Shown here: positions 13,180 to 22,466 of the stretch, one piece after another
Layout of the letters: the number at the start of each line of letters is the position of its first letter
Numbering within the stretch: the first letter of the stretch is position 1
IMG/VR virus record: IMGVR_UViG_3300022752_003029
Span: 1 to 30,257 of that record
Source of the DNA: a virus
Reading direction: 5' to 3' (one strand)
Length of the DNA: 30,257 nucleotides
Position numbers and translations under genes: made by a program
The notes under the pieces: model-generated
What the model was told of the DNA's origin: nothing
Databases searched by the model: none
The model's input: the letters and a program-made list of their open reading frames with translations, nothing else

Positions 13180-13744
13180 GCGGATCACGGTAGGTCGAGC
13201 ATCCACGTCCATCGGGCCCGAGCTCGAGGCGGCGCTCGACCGCATGATCTCTACGACCTACGCCGAAATCAAGCGCGAGGTCGAGAGCATCGCGTCGGAC
13301 GTGACCGACTACGCTCGCGGCGAGTGGTACCAGAACGTCACGCGCCGCACGGGCAAGACGGGCGAGGGCATCGACTACGAGATGCGGATCACGCCTACGC
13401 ACCTCAAGGGCGTGGTCTTCTCGCACACGAAGGCGACGTACTACGTGCATCGCCCTGGTCCGTTCTCTCGCCTCGGTCGTCGCGTCGATGGCGAGGAGTT
13501 CGCCACCATCATGCAGCAGTACCGCAACACGGGGACCATTCCCGAGGGCTACACGGTCGAGCGGTACACGCGCACCCGGCGTCCTGTCGGCGTGTTCCGC
13601 ATCAACACCGAGAGCGCACGCCCACGCGACGGGAAGAACGTCTGGAAGATCGTCGTGCTCGACTACGGCAAGCGCCTCGTGAAGCAGCGCCTCCCAGAGA
13701 TCGACAAGGCACTACAGGCCGCAGCGCGTCGCGTTGCAGCGTAG
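13169..13744 (+). CDS. gp10-like tail/neck protein
   Basis: A 191-aa basic protein. Residues 20-60 are helical (AEIKREVESIASDVTDYARG), followed by NVTRRTGKTGEGIDYEMRI and GVVFSHTKATYYVHRPGPFS, a pattern like HK97 gp10 family neck/tail-completion proteins (a helix, R-[KT]-TGxLx, strand, then a Y-V near-motif). The rest carries strands and a basic C-terminal helix (RLPEIDKALQAAARRVAA). GTG 13169 overlaps the end of the T-frame. In most siphophages gp10-like genes precede the tube gene, whereas this one lies between chaperones and tape measure, so it could instead be a different tail protein. Confidence 0.5.
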   Translation: MAGKRITVGRASTSIGPELEAALDRMISTTYAEIKREVESIASDVTDYARGEWYQNVTRRTGKTGEGIDYEMRITPTHLKGVVFSHTKATYYVHRPGPFSRLGRRVDGEEFATIMQQYRNTGTIPEGYTVERYTRTRRPVGVFRINTESARPRDGKNVWKIVVLDYGKRLVKQRLPEIDKALQAAARRVAA

Positions 13745-13753
13745 GGGGAACCG

Positions 13754-15835
13754 ATGGCTAGCGTAGAACTGAGCGTAGACGCCAACCTCTCGGGGCTGCG
13801 TCAGCAGCTGGAGAGCATCCCCGGGCTGACCGCAGAGCAGGCGAGGCTCATGACCGCGGAACTCAACAAGAGCATCCGTGCGAGCGAGCGAGCGGCGAAG
13901 GCTGCGGCCGATGCCAGCAAGCGGGCGATGGCTAGCGCCTCTGAGAGCGCGCGTGAGGCGGCTGCGGACGTGGGCAAGGTGGGAGACCGGTTCGGGACTG
14001 TAGGCTCGTCTGCGGGCAAGCTGGCGGGCGCCCTGTCGATGCTGGGGCCGGCGCTCGGCGACAGTGCGCGCAACGTGGCCGACCTCGCGGACGTGGGCGA
14101 GGTGGGCGCTCTGGCGTTCGAGGGCTTCGGGGCGGTCCTGCTCCCCTTGACGGCTACGCTTGCGCTCTTCGCTGCGGGACTCGCCCCCATCGGGGAGCTC
14201 ATCCTCGAGGAGCAGCGACGCGCAGAGCAGACGGCCGTCGCTCTGGAGAAGTACGAGGCGGCGACGAAGGCAGCGGACGAGGCAAACGCGAAGTTTTCGT
14301 CTAGCCTCTCCGGCGTCAACGACTACATCCGGATCTCCACCGGCCTCGAAACGATGGCGGCGCAGACCGCTAGGAAGCGAGGCGAGGCACTACGCGAGGA
14401 AGCCGCGGCGACGACGGCCGCGACGCAGGAGCAGATCGCACGCGCTGACGCCATCCTCGCGCTGCGTCAGGCAGAGCAGACGGCTATTGCGAACCACATC
14501 CTTCTCGGAAAGGCGACCGACGAGGAGCGCGCGAAGCTGGCGCAGCTGGGGCCCGAGATCGAAGCCATCACGGCCGCGCAGGCACAGCGCCGTGCGCGTC
14601 TGGTCGAGGTCAACGCAACGACCGAGGACAGCATCGAGTTCATGCGCCTCGAGGCCGAGGCTATCGACCAGGTAGCCCGCAATGACAAGCGCCGTGCAGC
14701 GGCGAAGGATGCGTCAGCAGCAGCCGCGCGCGCGCACGCTGAGGCTCTGGCCGTCGAGGCAGCACAGCAGCGCGAGCTCGACGTGGTGCTCTCGAAGGCG
14801 CGCAGCATCATCGACTCGCAGCTCGACCAGACCGGGCGCATCTTCCAGCAGCAGCGTGAGCTACGCGCCGAGCTCGAGAAGCACCCAGAGGCCTTCGGCA
14901 CGGTGACGGCGGCTATCGCTGTGCTCGACAAGCAGCTCGAGGCGCTGGACGACCAGGAGATCGACGCCTACCTCAAGCGGCAGGCAGAGGCGGCGAAGGA
15001 GCTTCAGAGCGCGTTTGAGGTGCTCATCCCGCCCGAGGTCCCCACGCGCCAAGAGCAGTTCGCCACGCTGACCGAACAGGTCACGCAGGCGATGCGCGAC
15101 GGGACGATCACCTTCGACGAGTACCGGGCGAAGCTCGAGCAGATCAAGGAGGCGCAGGAGGAGACGTTCAACGTCGAGGACGTGGCGTCCTTCTTCTCGG
15201 GTGTGCAGAGCTACGCCAACGACCTGTACGGCAACCTCCAGCAGGTGAGCGACTTCTTCACCGAGCAGGCAAACAGCAAGGTCGAGGAAGCCATCGCAGC
15301 CCGTAAGCGCCTCGGGAAGGACGCGACCGAGGAAGAGCGCCGGCAGGCTAAGGAGCGAGTCGAGGACGCGAAGGAAGCAGCGCGTAAGGCGTTCGAGGTA
15401 AACAAGGCGCTCCAGATCGCACAGGTCGTCGTCAACACGGCGGCAGCTGTCGCGCAGGCTCTGGCATCCGCGCCTCCTCCGTTCAACGCGCTAGCCGCAG
15501 CGGGTGCAGCGGCAGCCGGCGCCGTCCAGCTGGCGACGGTGCAGAGCACCGAGCCCAAGTTCCACAAAGGCGGGCTCATCGGCCAGCCTGACGAGCAAAC
15601 GGCTATCGTTCGACGCGGTGAGGCCGTGCTCAACCCGATGGGGCGCAGCCTCCTCGGCGACGACACCATCCGCGCAGCGAACGCCGGTATGGGCAGCGGG
15701 AGCGGCGGGCACGCGGTGCAGGTCGTGTACAAGCACAAGAGCTTCGACTACTTCGTGCGCGACCACTTGCGAACGAACGCTACCCTCCCGCGTGCGTTAA
15801 ACGCTGGGCGTAGGCTCGGGCAGAGGGGGGGCTAA
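13754..15835 (+). CDS. Tape measure protein
   Basis: A 693-aa, Ala/Glu-rich, coiled-coil protein that sets tail length and is ejected with DNA. It has long helices at both sides of a hydrophobic stretch (about residues 115-150, GFGAVLLPLTATLALFAAGL), typical of membrane-inserting tape measures. Near the C-terminus are a second apolar region (VVVNTAAAVAQALASAPPPF) and KFHKGGLIGQPDEQTAIVRR with GEAVLNPMG, a common tape-measure end. With the usual 0.15 nm per residue rule the tail would be roughly 100 nm. There are many heptad segments rich in Glu, Arg and Gln. ATG 13754 has GTAGGGGGA upstream. Its stop is three bases before the next start. Confidence 0.9.
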   Translation: MASVELSVDANLSGLRQQLESIPGLTAEQARLMTAELNKSIRASERAAKAAADASKRAMASASESAREAAADVGKVGDRFGTVGSSAGKLAGALSMLGPALGDSARNVADLADVGEVGALAFEGFGAVLLPLTATLALFAAGLAPIGELILEEQRRAEQTAVALEKYEAATKAADEANAKFSSSLSGVNDYIRISTGLETMAAQTARKRGEALREEAAATTAATQEQIARADAILALRQAEQTAIANHILLGKATDEERAKLAQLGPEIEAITAAQAQRRARLVEVNATTEDSIEFMRLEAEAIDQVARNDKRRAAAKDASAAAARAHAEALAVEAAQQRELDVVLSKARSIIDSQLDQTGRIFQQQRELRAELEKHPEAFGTVTAAIAVLDKQLEALDDQEIDAYLKRQAEAAKELQSAFEVLIPPEVPTRQEQFATLTEQVTQAMRDGTITFDEYRAKLEQIKEAQEETFNVEDVASFFSGVQSYANDLYGNLQQVSDFFTEQANSKVEEAIAARKRLGKDATEEERRQAKERVEDAKEAARKAFEVNKALQIAQVVVNTAAAVAQALASAPPPFNALAAAGAAAAGAVQLATVQSTEPKFHKGGLIGQPDEQTAIVRRGEAVLNPMGRSLLGDDTIRAANAGMGSGSGGHAVQVVYKHKSFDYFVRDHLRTNATLPRALNAGRRLGQRGG

Positions 15836-15838
15836 AGC

Positions 15839-18800
15839 ATGGCGAACGCCGTTACCGTCAACGCTCTGCGGGGCATCCTCGTACACGACGAGCGGATCAA
15901 CGCCGCGACGTTCAGCGAGGCGCTGTCCAGTGTCTCACAGGCTGGCCCACGTCCAGGCGTTCCGGTCCCCTCGCGGGACACCGATATGGTCCTCGAAACG
16001 AGCGGCGACTCTGTCGAGCAGACCACGATCACCGTACGGACGGTGCGAGCTGGCGGCGTGTCGGCGTCCCCCGATGGAGAGGTCGAACCCGGCGCCTTCG
16101 CGATGCGGACGAACGGTATCAACTGGCTCGGGTGGAATGGCCCGCTCGTGTTCTCGGGCTGGAGCCCGCTGCACACGTTCGCTTCGGGCGGTGCTGCGAA
16201 CCAGTACGGCAACATGCACGCCGTGCACACCGACGACGGAACGATGCTCACGGCGGCGCAACGGTTCACGTCTGCCGGGTCCATCCGCAACCTCGTGATC
16301 CTGCGGACGGTCGGTGCGAGCACCACGACCATCGTTGTAGACACGCAGGCGGCGGCACTTGCGGTCTACTGCCCGACGCTGGTCAAGCTCCCCGAGGGGC
16401 GTCTTCTGCTCCTCTCCACGAAGAGCGTGACGGGCGGGCAGTACACGATCCGCGCGTGGACCTCGACCGACGACGGCGCAACGTGGACGCGCAGCGCGGA
16501 TAGCGTCATTCGTGACGAGCTGGACGGCGCAGTGCTGGTGCCTCGCCGGCTGCGTGCGGCCTACAGCAACGGTCAGATCCTCATGCTGCTCGCCTTCCGT
16601 GACACGACCGCGACGGTTGCGGACTCGTTCAAGCAGTACGCGAGCGCCGACATGGGCGCGTCCTTCGCCCTGGTCCAGACCGTGGACAACACGACCGCGG
16701 CGAACGACTACACTGGCGGCGTCCACGACATCGTCGCTACCCCATCCGGAACGTTCCTAGCGACGTTCTGCGCCTCGTCGCGCACGTCCTATGGCGCTAA
16801 CTCCGCGGTGCTGTATAAGGTGCTCCCCTCGGCGTGGGTCGCGTGGCAGACCGTGGTCACGCAGACCATCACGGGGCTGGGCTCCCCCAGCGCGAACCTG
16901 ACAGCGGGCGGATCGCTCTCGACGAGCACGGAGCTCTGCGCCACGCGCGACGAGGACGGTACGGTTTACGTCTACGCCCTCGACTTCTCGACGAGCCAGC
17001 AGACGCAGATCGTGCGGAGCACCTCGGACGTGTTCACCGACTGGGTCGAGGTGGGGCTCCCCAACGCGAGCACGCCAAACGTCGCGTGGAGCTCTGGCGG
17101 CTTCGAGTGGGTCAGCGGCACCGTCACGGCGTACAACGGGACCATCCGCCTCGTGTCGTCGTGGGACTCGGCGACGTGGCCGGGTCAGATCGGTATCACC
17201 ACATTCGCCGGGTACGCGACGGCGTGCGTGCCCTGGTATCCGGCGACCGAAGCCGCCTCGGATAAGCTGCTCGGGTCGCGTCTCACGTGGAGCCCGCATT
17301 GGCTCCCCGATGCGGCTGGATGGACGCTCGCGACGGCCGGCGTGCCCACGGTGGCGCTCAACGCCGCGGGGTATCTGTCCATCGTGTCGCCCGCTGCGGC
17401 CGTCAACACGTACACGCAGGCAGGCCCTGCGCTGACGGCGAACCACACGGTCGCGGCATTCGCAGAGTGGATCGCGACGACGGATCGCAGCGAGATCCGA
17501 CTCGCGTCGAGCAATGGCACCCAGACCTACGGCATCCGCGTGCGCTGCTCTGGCACGACGGTCGATGTCCTCGACAGCAACGGCGGGGCCTCGCTCGGGT
17601 CGGCTAGCATCACGGCCGGTTCGCGCATCCAGATCCGCGCCTTCCTTGAGAACAACGGCGCGACTGCGAACGCTGTGGTCTACCTCGGGACCGGCGCTGG
17701 CGGGTTCGTCACGCTCCGACCGTTTCAGCGCATCGTGAACGTGAACACGGTGAGCAACGCGGGTGTCACTGCCGCGGCTACCTCGGTCACGTGGGGACAG
17801 TTCTCGCTCGTCAATCCCGCCGAATCTCGCTGGTACGGCGTGGGCTGGATGGCGGCTGCGGGTGTGTCCTCGGTCTACAACCTCACGCTCCCCACCGACC
17901 TCCCGGGTCGCCCCTTCTCGGCGTATCCGCAGACGCTGGACTATGGCACGCTGGTCCGCGCTGTGGCTGGTCCGACGCTCGCAGGCGATGAGTGGACGAT
18001 CACGCCGCGCTACGACTACGACATTGACAACGTCCTCGTGAGCGAGGCGCCCTCGCCGCGTCAGTCGTGGCGCTCCGTCGATGCGACCCAGCACCAGCTC
18101 ACGTGGGTCATCGAGAGCGGAGCGGGAGCGGTTACCCCTCTGCGTGGGCCTCTCGGTGCGCTCTACCTGGGCGGCGTCAACTTCAGGACGGCTACCCTCG
18201 AGGGGCGCAACGGAGCCGGCGCGTGGGTGAGCCTCGGCGTGATCGACATGGCGGCGCAGAGCCGGCCGCTCAAGTGGGTGCGTAACGGTACGATCATCGA
18301 GCCCGACACCAGCAGCGCGACGAGCGCCGGCTACTTCTGGCCGCATGGTGTGTTGCGGGGAGCGCGCTTCGTGCCCGACGTGACCGCGGCCTCGGGCCTG
18401 ACGGCGAAGGCGATCAGCAACTCCAGCGAAGGCAACTGGACGAACCAGAGCGGGCGCCGGCTGCGCCTCGAGGTGTCGGACACCTCTGGCCTCGGGTCGA
18501 GCGGCACGAACGGCGCTATCGTCCACAGGTCGGGCCTTCTCGTGTGGAACAATGACCCGCGGTACAACGCGTACAGGCTCACCATTCCGGCGCAGCACAC
18601 CGTGGAGGACTACTTCGAGATCGGGACGATGGTTCTCGGTCACATCCTCGCGTTCGGGCGCCGGTACAGCTGGGGGCGCACGGTGCAGACCTCGCCGAAC
18701 ACGGCGCTAACGACGGGACGCTCTGGCGCACGTCGGGCGCAGAACTTCGGCCCATCGCGCCGGTCTGTAGAGTTTGGGTGGACGGATGGCACCGACCTAT

Positions 18801-19135
18801 CCGCAGTTCGGCAGGGGGGACCTGCGGACTACGTGAACGCCGCGGCCTCGGGAGGTGGCGAGGCCGCGGCTACCTGGTTCGACGCGCCGCTCTCGATGGA
18901 GGGCCTCGTGCGCGAGCTCTACGGGAGCCAGACGCCGGTCGTTTACCTTCCGTGGATCGAGCGTCAGGCGCTGGGCACGGTCTACACGGCGAGCCATCCC
19001 GACCTCATGATGTACGGCCGCATCGTCTCCGACGTGAGCATCGAGACCGTACAAGGCGAGGAGTGGATCGCGAGCGGCGCGGCTAACGGCGAAGTCGTCC
19101 GCACCTCGGTCATTCGCCTCGAGGAGGAACTGTGA
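15839..19135 (+). CDS. Large tail protein with sialidase-type Asp-box propeller
   Basis: A 1098-aa protein, the largest of the phage, right after the tape measure. Residues about 100-460 look like a beta-propeller of the sialidase/BNR type: Asp-box STDDGATW at 209-216, a second SADMGASF at 269-276 and a degenerate STSDVFTDW at 394-402, with strand texture between. Residues about 490-660 resemble a lectin/LamG-like jelly roll (HTVAAFAEWIATTDRSEIRL, SSNGTQTYGIRVRCSG). The last 250 residues look like tail-tip sequence with an Arg-rich patch (GRSGARRAQNFGPSRRSVEF). I infer a tail-tip protein that binds or trims surface glycans. The catalytic residues of true sialidases (Arg triad, Tyr) are not obvious, so it may only bind. 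It starts at ATG 15839 after a GGGGGG run and ends coupled to the next gene (GTGA). Confidence 0.65.
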   Translation: MANAVTVNALRGILVHDERINAATFSEALSSVSQAGPRPGVPVPSRDTDMVLETSGDSVEQTTITVRTVRAGGVSASPDGEVEPGAFAMRTNGINWLGWNGPLVFSGWSPLHTFASGGAANQYGNMHAVHTDDGTMLTAAQRFTSAGSIRNLVILRTVGASTTTIVVDTQAAALAVYCPTLVKLPEGRLLLLSTKSVTGGQYTIRAWTSTDDGATWTRSADSVIRDELDGAVLVPRRLRAAYSNGQILMLLAFRDTTATVADSFKQYASADMGASFALVQTVDNTTAANDYTGGVHDIVATPSGTFLATFCASSRTSYGANSAVLYKVLPSAWVAWQTVVTQTITGLGSPSANLTAGGSLSTSTELCATRDEDGTVYVYALDFSTSQQTQIVRSTSDVFTDWVEVGLPNASTPNVAWSSGGFEWVSGTVTAYNGTIRLVSSWDSATWPGQIGITTFAGYATACVPWYPATEAASDKLLGSRLTWSPHWLPDAAGWTLATAGVPTVALNAAGYLSIVSPAAAVNTYTQAGPALTANHTVAAFAEWIATTDRSEIRLASSNGTQTYGIRVRCSGTTVDVLDSNGGASLGSASITAGSRIQIRAFLENNGATANAVVYLGTGAGGFVTLRPFQRIVNVNTVSNAGVTAAATSVTWGQFSLVNPAESRWYGVGWMAAAGVSSVYNLTLPTDLPGRPFSAYPQTLDYGTLVRAVAGPTLAGDEWTITPRYDYDIDNVLVSEAPSPRQSWRSVDATQHQLTWVIESGAGAVTPLRGPLGALYLGGVNFRTATLEGRNGAGAWVSLGVIDMAAQSRPLKWVRNGTIIEPDTSSATSAGYFWPHGVLRGARFVPDVTAASGLTAKAISNSSEGNWTNQSGRRLRLEVSDTSGLGSSGTNGAIVHRSGLLVWNNDPRYNAYRLTIPAQHTVEDYFEIGTMVLGHILAFGRRYSWGRTVQTSPNTALTTGRSGARRAQNFGPSRRSVEFGWTDGTDLSAVRQGGPADYVNAAASGGGEAAATWFDAPLSMEGLVRELYGSQTPVVYLPWIERQALGTVYTASHPDLMMYGRIVSDVSIETVQGEEWIASGAANGEVVRTSVIRLEEEL

Positions 19136-20724
19136 CCGACAGGTGGACCGAGGCGCAGCTGCGCGAGGAAATCTACTGGGTCCTCGCGCTTGAGTGGGCG
19201 GGCGGGACGTTCTACGTGTCCACCGACTCGCTGTACATCGTGGACGGTGACGACACCATCACGACGACGCCCGATCTCGTGGACTATCCAGCGGTCGAGG
19301 AGGCCCTAGAAATCTGGAGCGTCGAGACGCCGCGCCTTTCGGTCCCACTCTCGTTCATCCTGCCCGTCGACGTGCCGGGGCTCATCGCAGAGGGCCACGC
19401 CCTCGACGGGGCTGTGGGCGAGCTCTCCCAGTGGGCACGCGGCACGGAGTGGAGCGCGCGCCGTGTGGTCGTGCGGGGCAAGCTGGTAGACCCAGAATAC
19501 GGCGCCGAATGGGAGCCCGTTACGTGCTCGCTCGAGGAGATGGTCGCCGATGACCAGACGACCATCCCTGTGCAGCCCATCACCATCGCCTCGTGGCTTG
19601 CTCGCGCCGTGAGCACGGTTTCGTCGGCAGACGTGGGGGATGCTGGCGTCGTGGTCCCGATGGTCTGGGGGACGCCGGGAGCAACGACCGCAGCCGGGAG
19701 CCCGGCGCCCATCATCGGGACGAGCGGCTCGCTGGTATACCTTGGCATCGCGTGCCACTACGTGGAGGCGTTCTCGGTGGACATCATCGACAGCGCCGGC
19801 ACGACGGAGACGTTCGTCGTGTACTACACGGACATTCGTCAATACTGGGGCTTCACGCGAGGCATTCCACTTGTCGCGTGGGTCGTGGTCGACACGAGCA
19901 CCACGTCCCTCGTGCTGACCGACTCGCTCTTCGCCATCTGGAACAACGGCGCGGCGCTCGTGGACGAGAGCAGGCAGGCTATCCGCGGAGTGGGTGACCT
20001 GCTCGCGCACGTCCTTCGCACCTCTGCGCTGCGTGTGGACTACGGCCGCGTCGATGCCGTGCGTCCCCTGCTCAACCAGTACCAGACGAGCGGGTACATC
20101 GATGAGGTCGTGGCGCTCGGGGAGTACATCACCGAGGTCCTCGCCGCCGTGTTCCCGTTCGCGATGGCTGGCGGGCAGGGCGGCGTGTACCCGTTCATCT
20201 GGCCGGTCTACCCGCAGGCATCCTCTGCCGTCGCGGTGCTCTCCACGGACCTCGACCCGAACCTCGAGCGCGTGGGGCGCATCGCCTACGAGGGCTCCGA
20301 CGAGGTCGCCACCGACATCGAGCTCCGGTACACGTGGAACCCGCAGACCGAGGGCTACATGGTCGCCCGCTCGGTGGGCGGCGAGGTGTCCGTCGCGGAC
20401 CCCGACCGAATGACCATCGCGCAGCTCATCGGCCCGAGGTCGCGCTACGGGCTTCGGCGCAAGGTGCTCGAGACGACGGTCGTGCATGACGCGACGACGG
20501 CTAGCAAGGTGCTCCTCGCCCAGGCGGCACGCTACGGTCAGCCCGCGCGCATGGTGCAGTACATCGCGCCACGCCGGTACGGATGGCTTCGGCGTGGGGA
20601 CCTCATCGCGCTTACGGATGTCGAGGTCGCAGCCGCGTCGCAGCTCTGCCTCATTGAAGGCTTGCAGTGGACCGAGGACGGCGCGCTGACGCTCACGCTG
20701 CGATACATCGAGGCGGGAGCCTAA
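19132..20724 (+). CDS. Putative tail hub / baseplate protein
   Basis: A 530-aa protein beginning with GTG 19132 (GAGGAGG upstream) overlapping the previous stop. The N-terminal 150 residues alternate strands (FYVSTDSLYIVDGDDTITTT, RLSVPLSFILPVDVPGLI) and contain VVVRGKLVDPEYGAEWEPVT, of a kind seen in hub proteins of siphophages. The centre has IRGVGDLLAHVLRTSALRVD and YITEVLAAVFPFAMAGGQGG; the C-terminal third resembles the gp27-type hub pattern RRGDLIALTDVEVAAASQLC with a closing LTLTLRYIEAGA. A hub role beneath the tape measure is inferred from fold texture and order. I see no lysozyme domain. Confidence 0.55.
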   Translation: MTDRWTEAQLREEIYWVLALEWAGGTFYVSTDSLYIVDGDDTITTTPDLVDYPAVEEALEIWSVETPRLSVPLSFILPVDVPGLIAEGHALDGAVGELSQWARGTEWSARRVVVRGKLVDPEYGAEWEPVTCSLEEMVADDQTTIPVQPITIASWLARAVSTVSSADVGDAGVVVPMVWGTPGATTAAGSPAPIIGTSGSLVYLGIACHYVEAFSVDIIDSAGTTETFVVYYTDIRQYWGFTRGIPLVAWVVVDTSTTSLVLTDSLFAIWNNGAALVDESRQAIRGVGDLLAHVLRTSALRVDYGRVDAVRPLLNQYQTSGYIDEVVALGEYITEVLAAVFPFAMAGGQGGVYPFIWPVYPQASSAVAVLSTDLDPNLERVGRIAYEGSDEVATDIELRYTWNPQTEGYMVARSVGGEVSVADPDRMTIAQLIGPRSRYGLRRKVLETTVVHDATTASKVLLAQAARYGQPARMVQYIAPRRYGWLRRGDLIALTDVEVAAASQLCLIEGLQWTEDGALTLTLRYIEAGA

Positions 20725-20726
20725 CC

Positions 20727-21260
20727 ATGGCACGCGTACCGCTCACACGGAACAGCACCGGACAGTTCGCCCGCGTGGCGCAGCTGGTAGCCGGGACGAA
20801 TGTCACGATCTCCGAGAGTCTCGCGGGCGAGGTGCTTACGGTCACGGTCGCCGCATCTGGCGGTGGCGGTGGCGGTGGGACGCCCGCAACGACGGTCGTG
20901 AGCGAGACCTCTTTCGGGCAGAGCCCGGCCGTGGGAACCTCGACGGACTACGCCCGCGGGGACCACACCCACGGCACGCCGGCCGTTCCTACTCACTCTG
21001 CCCTCTCCTCGCTCGCGTGGACCTCGAGCGGGCATACGGGCAGCACGACGAGCGTGGCGGCGTTCGACGGTGGGGGCGCCGCACAGGCAGTGCAGGCTAC
21101 CGCAGATGAGACGATGCTCGTGCGTCGTGGTGGCATCCTTCAGTGGGTGGCCATCGCCGCGGCGGTCAGTCTCCTCGCCAACGCTTACGATGAAGAGGAC
21201 CTCTCCGGTCAGGCCCTCACGCTCGACACTGCCGGCGTGTTCCCCGGTACCATCTCCTAG
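20727..21260 (+). CDS. Tail fibre protein with DHTHG collar motif
   Basis: A 177-aa protein starting at ATG 20727, two bases after the previous stop, with GGGAG upstream. The N-terminal 45 residues are a beta segment (VAQLVAGTNVTISESLAGEV), followed by a seven-glycine hinge, then VVSETSFGQSPAVGTSTDYA-RGDHTHG. The DHTHG element is common in phage fibres, where HxH pairs in trimers coordinate iron (known for T4 gp37 and related spikes). A second histidine-containing SSGHTGSTTS follows. The rest may form the shaft and a short head (VFPGTIS end). I infer a trimeric fibre or fibre adaptor that carries the receptor-binding partner encoded next. Confidence 0.7.
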   Translation: MARVPLTRNSTGQFARVAQLVAGTNVTISESLAGEVLTVTVAASGGGGGGGTPATTVVSETSFGQSPAVGTSTDYARGDHTHGTPAVPTHSALSSLAWTSSGHTGSTTSVAAFDGGGAAQAVQATADETMLVRRGGILQWVAIAAAVSLLANAYDEEDLSGQALTLDTAGVFPGTIS

Positions 21261-21268
21261 GAGGACGC

Positions 21269-22243
21269 GTGGCTCTCTCGCCGCTCAACTGGAAGTATGT
21301 AGGAGCCGCCAACTTCACGGGCGGGAGCATCTCGGCGTGCCTCGACGCCATCTATACGCTCGGACAGGCGACGACGTACGCGAATGGTACGACGCGCACG
21401 CCCGGGACAGGTAGCGCCTGGACGTGGGCGCGCGAGCAAATCAGCAGCGTAACGGAGGCCGCATACGGCAACCCGCCCACGAACGCCCTAGGGATGCGGT
21501 ACATCGTCGCGAACACGACGAGAGTGCAGTCCTACACACTGCTTACTCCCGACAACGTGACGACCAACAACTGTCTAATCTATGGGATGAACCGAGGGAG
21601 TGGCGCCTATACGTCGTGGGTCAACGCGCAGCCGTTCACCTCGGGGTTCAGTGGGTACTGGAAGTGGAGCCGCACCTTCTCCACGGTCTCCTATGACCGC
21701 GTGTTCATGTGGGAGTCGCAAGAGGGATGCGTCATGCAGGTCTGTCAAGCGGCGACGTTCGGCACGACTTCCGCGGTGGCCTTCGGCGCGCTCCTCGACC
21801 CGCTCTCCAGCGCCGCAGGTACGGCCGAGAGCGACGGGCGCGTGTACATGATGACGGGGCAAGGCTCCACGAGCAACATCTCCCAGCAGTGGAGCTCGCT
21901 CGGTGCTTCGGACGGTGGTTGGTTCTCGCACACGACGACGGCGCAGACGTGCCACAGCGGCGCGTTCAACAACGCCAGCACGACCGTCACGGGCATCGGG
22001 CGGTACTTCGGGTCGCTGGGCAACGTCATTCCTGCCGCATGGGCGAACCGCGGAGGCGAAATCCCGCGCATCCCTGTGCAGGTAGGCGTCCTCGCGGGTG
22101 CCTTCTACGGACAACTGCGCGAGATCTACTACACGTCCGACAGCCAGACCGGCCTCACGTGGCGCTACCTGGGCGTCGAGCAGGGCTACATTGCCGGGTA
22201 CCATCCGACGACCGCAGGCGACAGCCTCCTCCTGAAGGTATGA
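21269..22243 (+). CDS. Putative receptor-binding / fibre tip protein
   Basis: A 324-aa protein with a GTG start at 21269 behind TAGGAGG. It is rich in Thr, Ser, Gly, Trp and Tyr with few charged residues (VQSYTLLTPDNVTTNNCLIY, TSGFSGYWKWSRTFSTVSYD), the composition of a compact beta tip. It has many aromatic residues suited to sugar or protein contacts and ends GYHPTTAGDSLLLKV. It follows the DHTHG fibre directly. I do not recognise a family; the receptor-binding role is inferred from composition and order. It is not an obvious enzyme. Confidence 0.6.
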   Translation: MALSPLNWKYVGAANFTGGSISACLDAIYTLGQATTYANGTTRTPGTGSAWTWAREQISSVTEAAYGNPPTNALGMRYIVANTTRVQSYTLLTPDNVTTNNCLIYGMNRGSGAYTSWVNAQPFTSGFSGYWKWSRTFSTVSYDRVFMWESQEGCVMQVCQAATFGTTSAVAFGALLDPLSSAAGTAESDGRVYMMTGQGSTSNISQQWSSLGASDGGWFSHTTTAQTCHSGAFNNASTTVTGIGRYFGSLGNVIPAAWANRGGEIPRIPVQVGVLAGAFYGQLREIYYTSDSQTGLTWRYLGVEQGYIAGYHPTTAGDSLLLKV

Positions 22244-22244
22244 A

Positions 22245-22433
22245 ATGGACGCGACCGACTACATCCTCTCCATCCTCTCGGCGAACCCTAGCGTGGTGAC
22301 CATCGACCTTCAGGCGGGCGCTACGGTCGACGCCGCGCGCCTTCCGGCTGGCGTGGTCGTTGAGCCATGGGGCGAGGACTGGAGCGAGGGCTACGACGAG
22401 TCGGGTAACCTCGTGGTGCGTTTCCGCGCGTAG
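22245..22433 (+). CDS. Small acidic protein (62 aa), unknown
   Basis: Starts at ATG 22245, one base after the previous stop. The product has an N-terminal helix (ATDYILSILSANPSVVTIDL), then short strands and an acidic, aromatic loop (VVEPWGEDWSEGYDESGNLV). It might cap the fibre or act as a fibre chaperone because small genes after receptor-binding genes often do; there is no motif to prove it. It has no transmembrane segment. Confidence 0.6.
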   Translation: MDATDYILSILSANPSVVTIDLQAGATVDAARLPAGVVVEPWGEDWSEGYDESGNLVVRFRA

Positions 22434-22438
22434 TGCGC

Positions 22439-22462
22439 TAGTATCGGCCCATCGGATGGGGG
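22439..22462 (+). promoter_or_regulatory. TAGTAT box and hairpin overlapping Shine-Dalgarno
   Basis: TAGTAT (22439-22444) is followed by CCCAT-CGG-ATGGG (22448-22460); the G-run 22458-22462 is the probable ribosome binding site for ATG 22467. The order (TAGTAT, hairpin, G5, start) is the same as at 13131-13165. No -35 box is obvious. Confidence 0.4.
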
Positions 22463-22466
22463 TCTG

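Noticed and set aside
16757-18643. A 628-codon open frame on the minus strand inside the large tail gene
   Set aside because: It is fully antisense to a convincing gene, is Arg/Ala/Pro-rich and repetitive in texture, and has no domain. GC-rich codon bias keeps the antisense frame open.
19306-20733. A 475-codon minus-strand open frame under the hub gene
   Set aside because: Same antisense bias; His/Arg/Asp-rich with no motif and no neighbours in its orientation.
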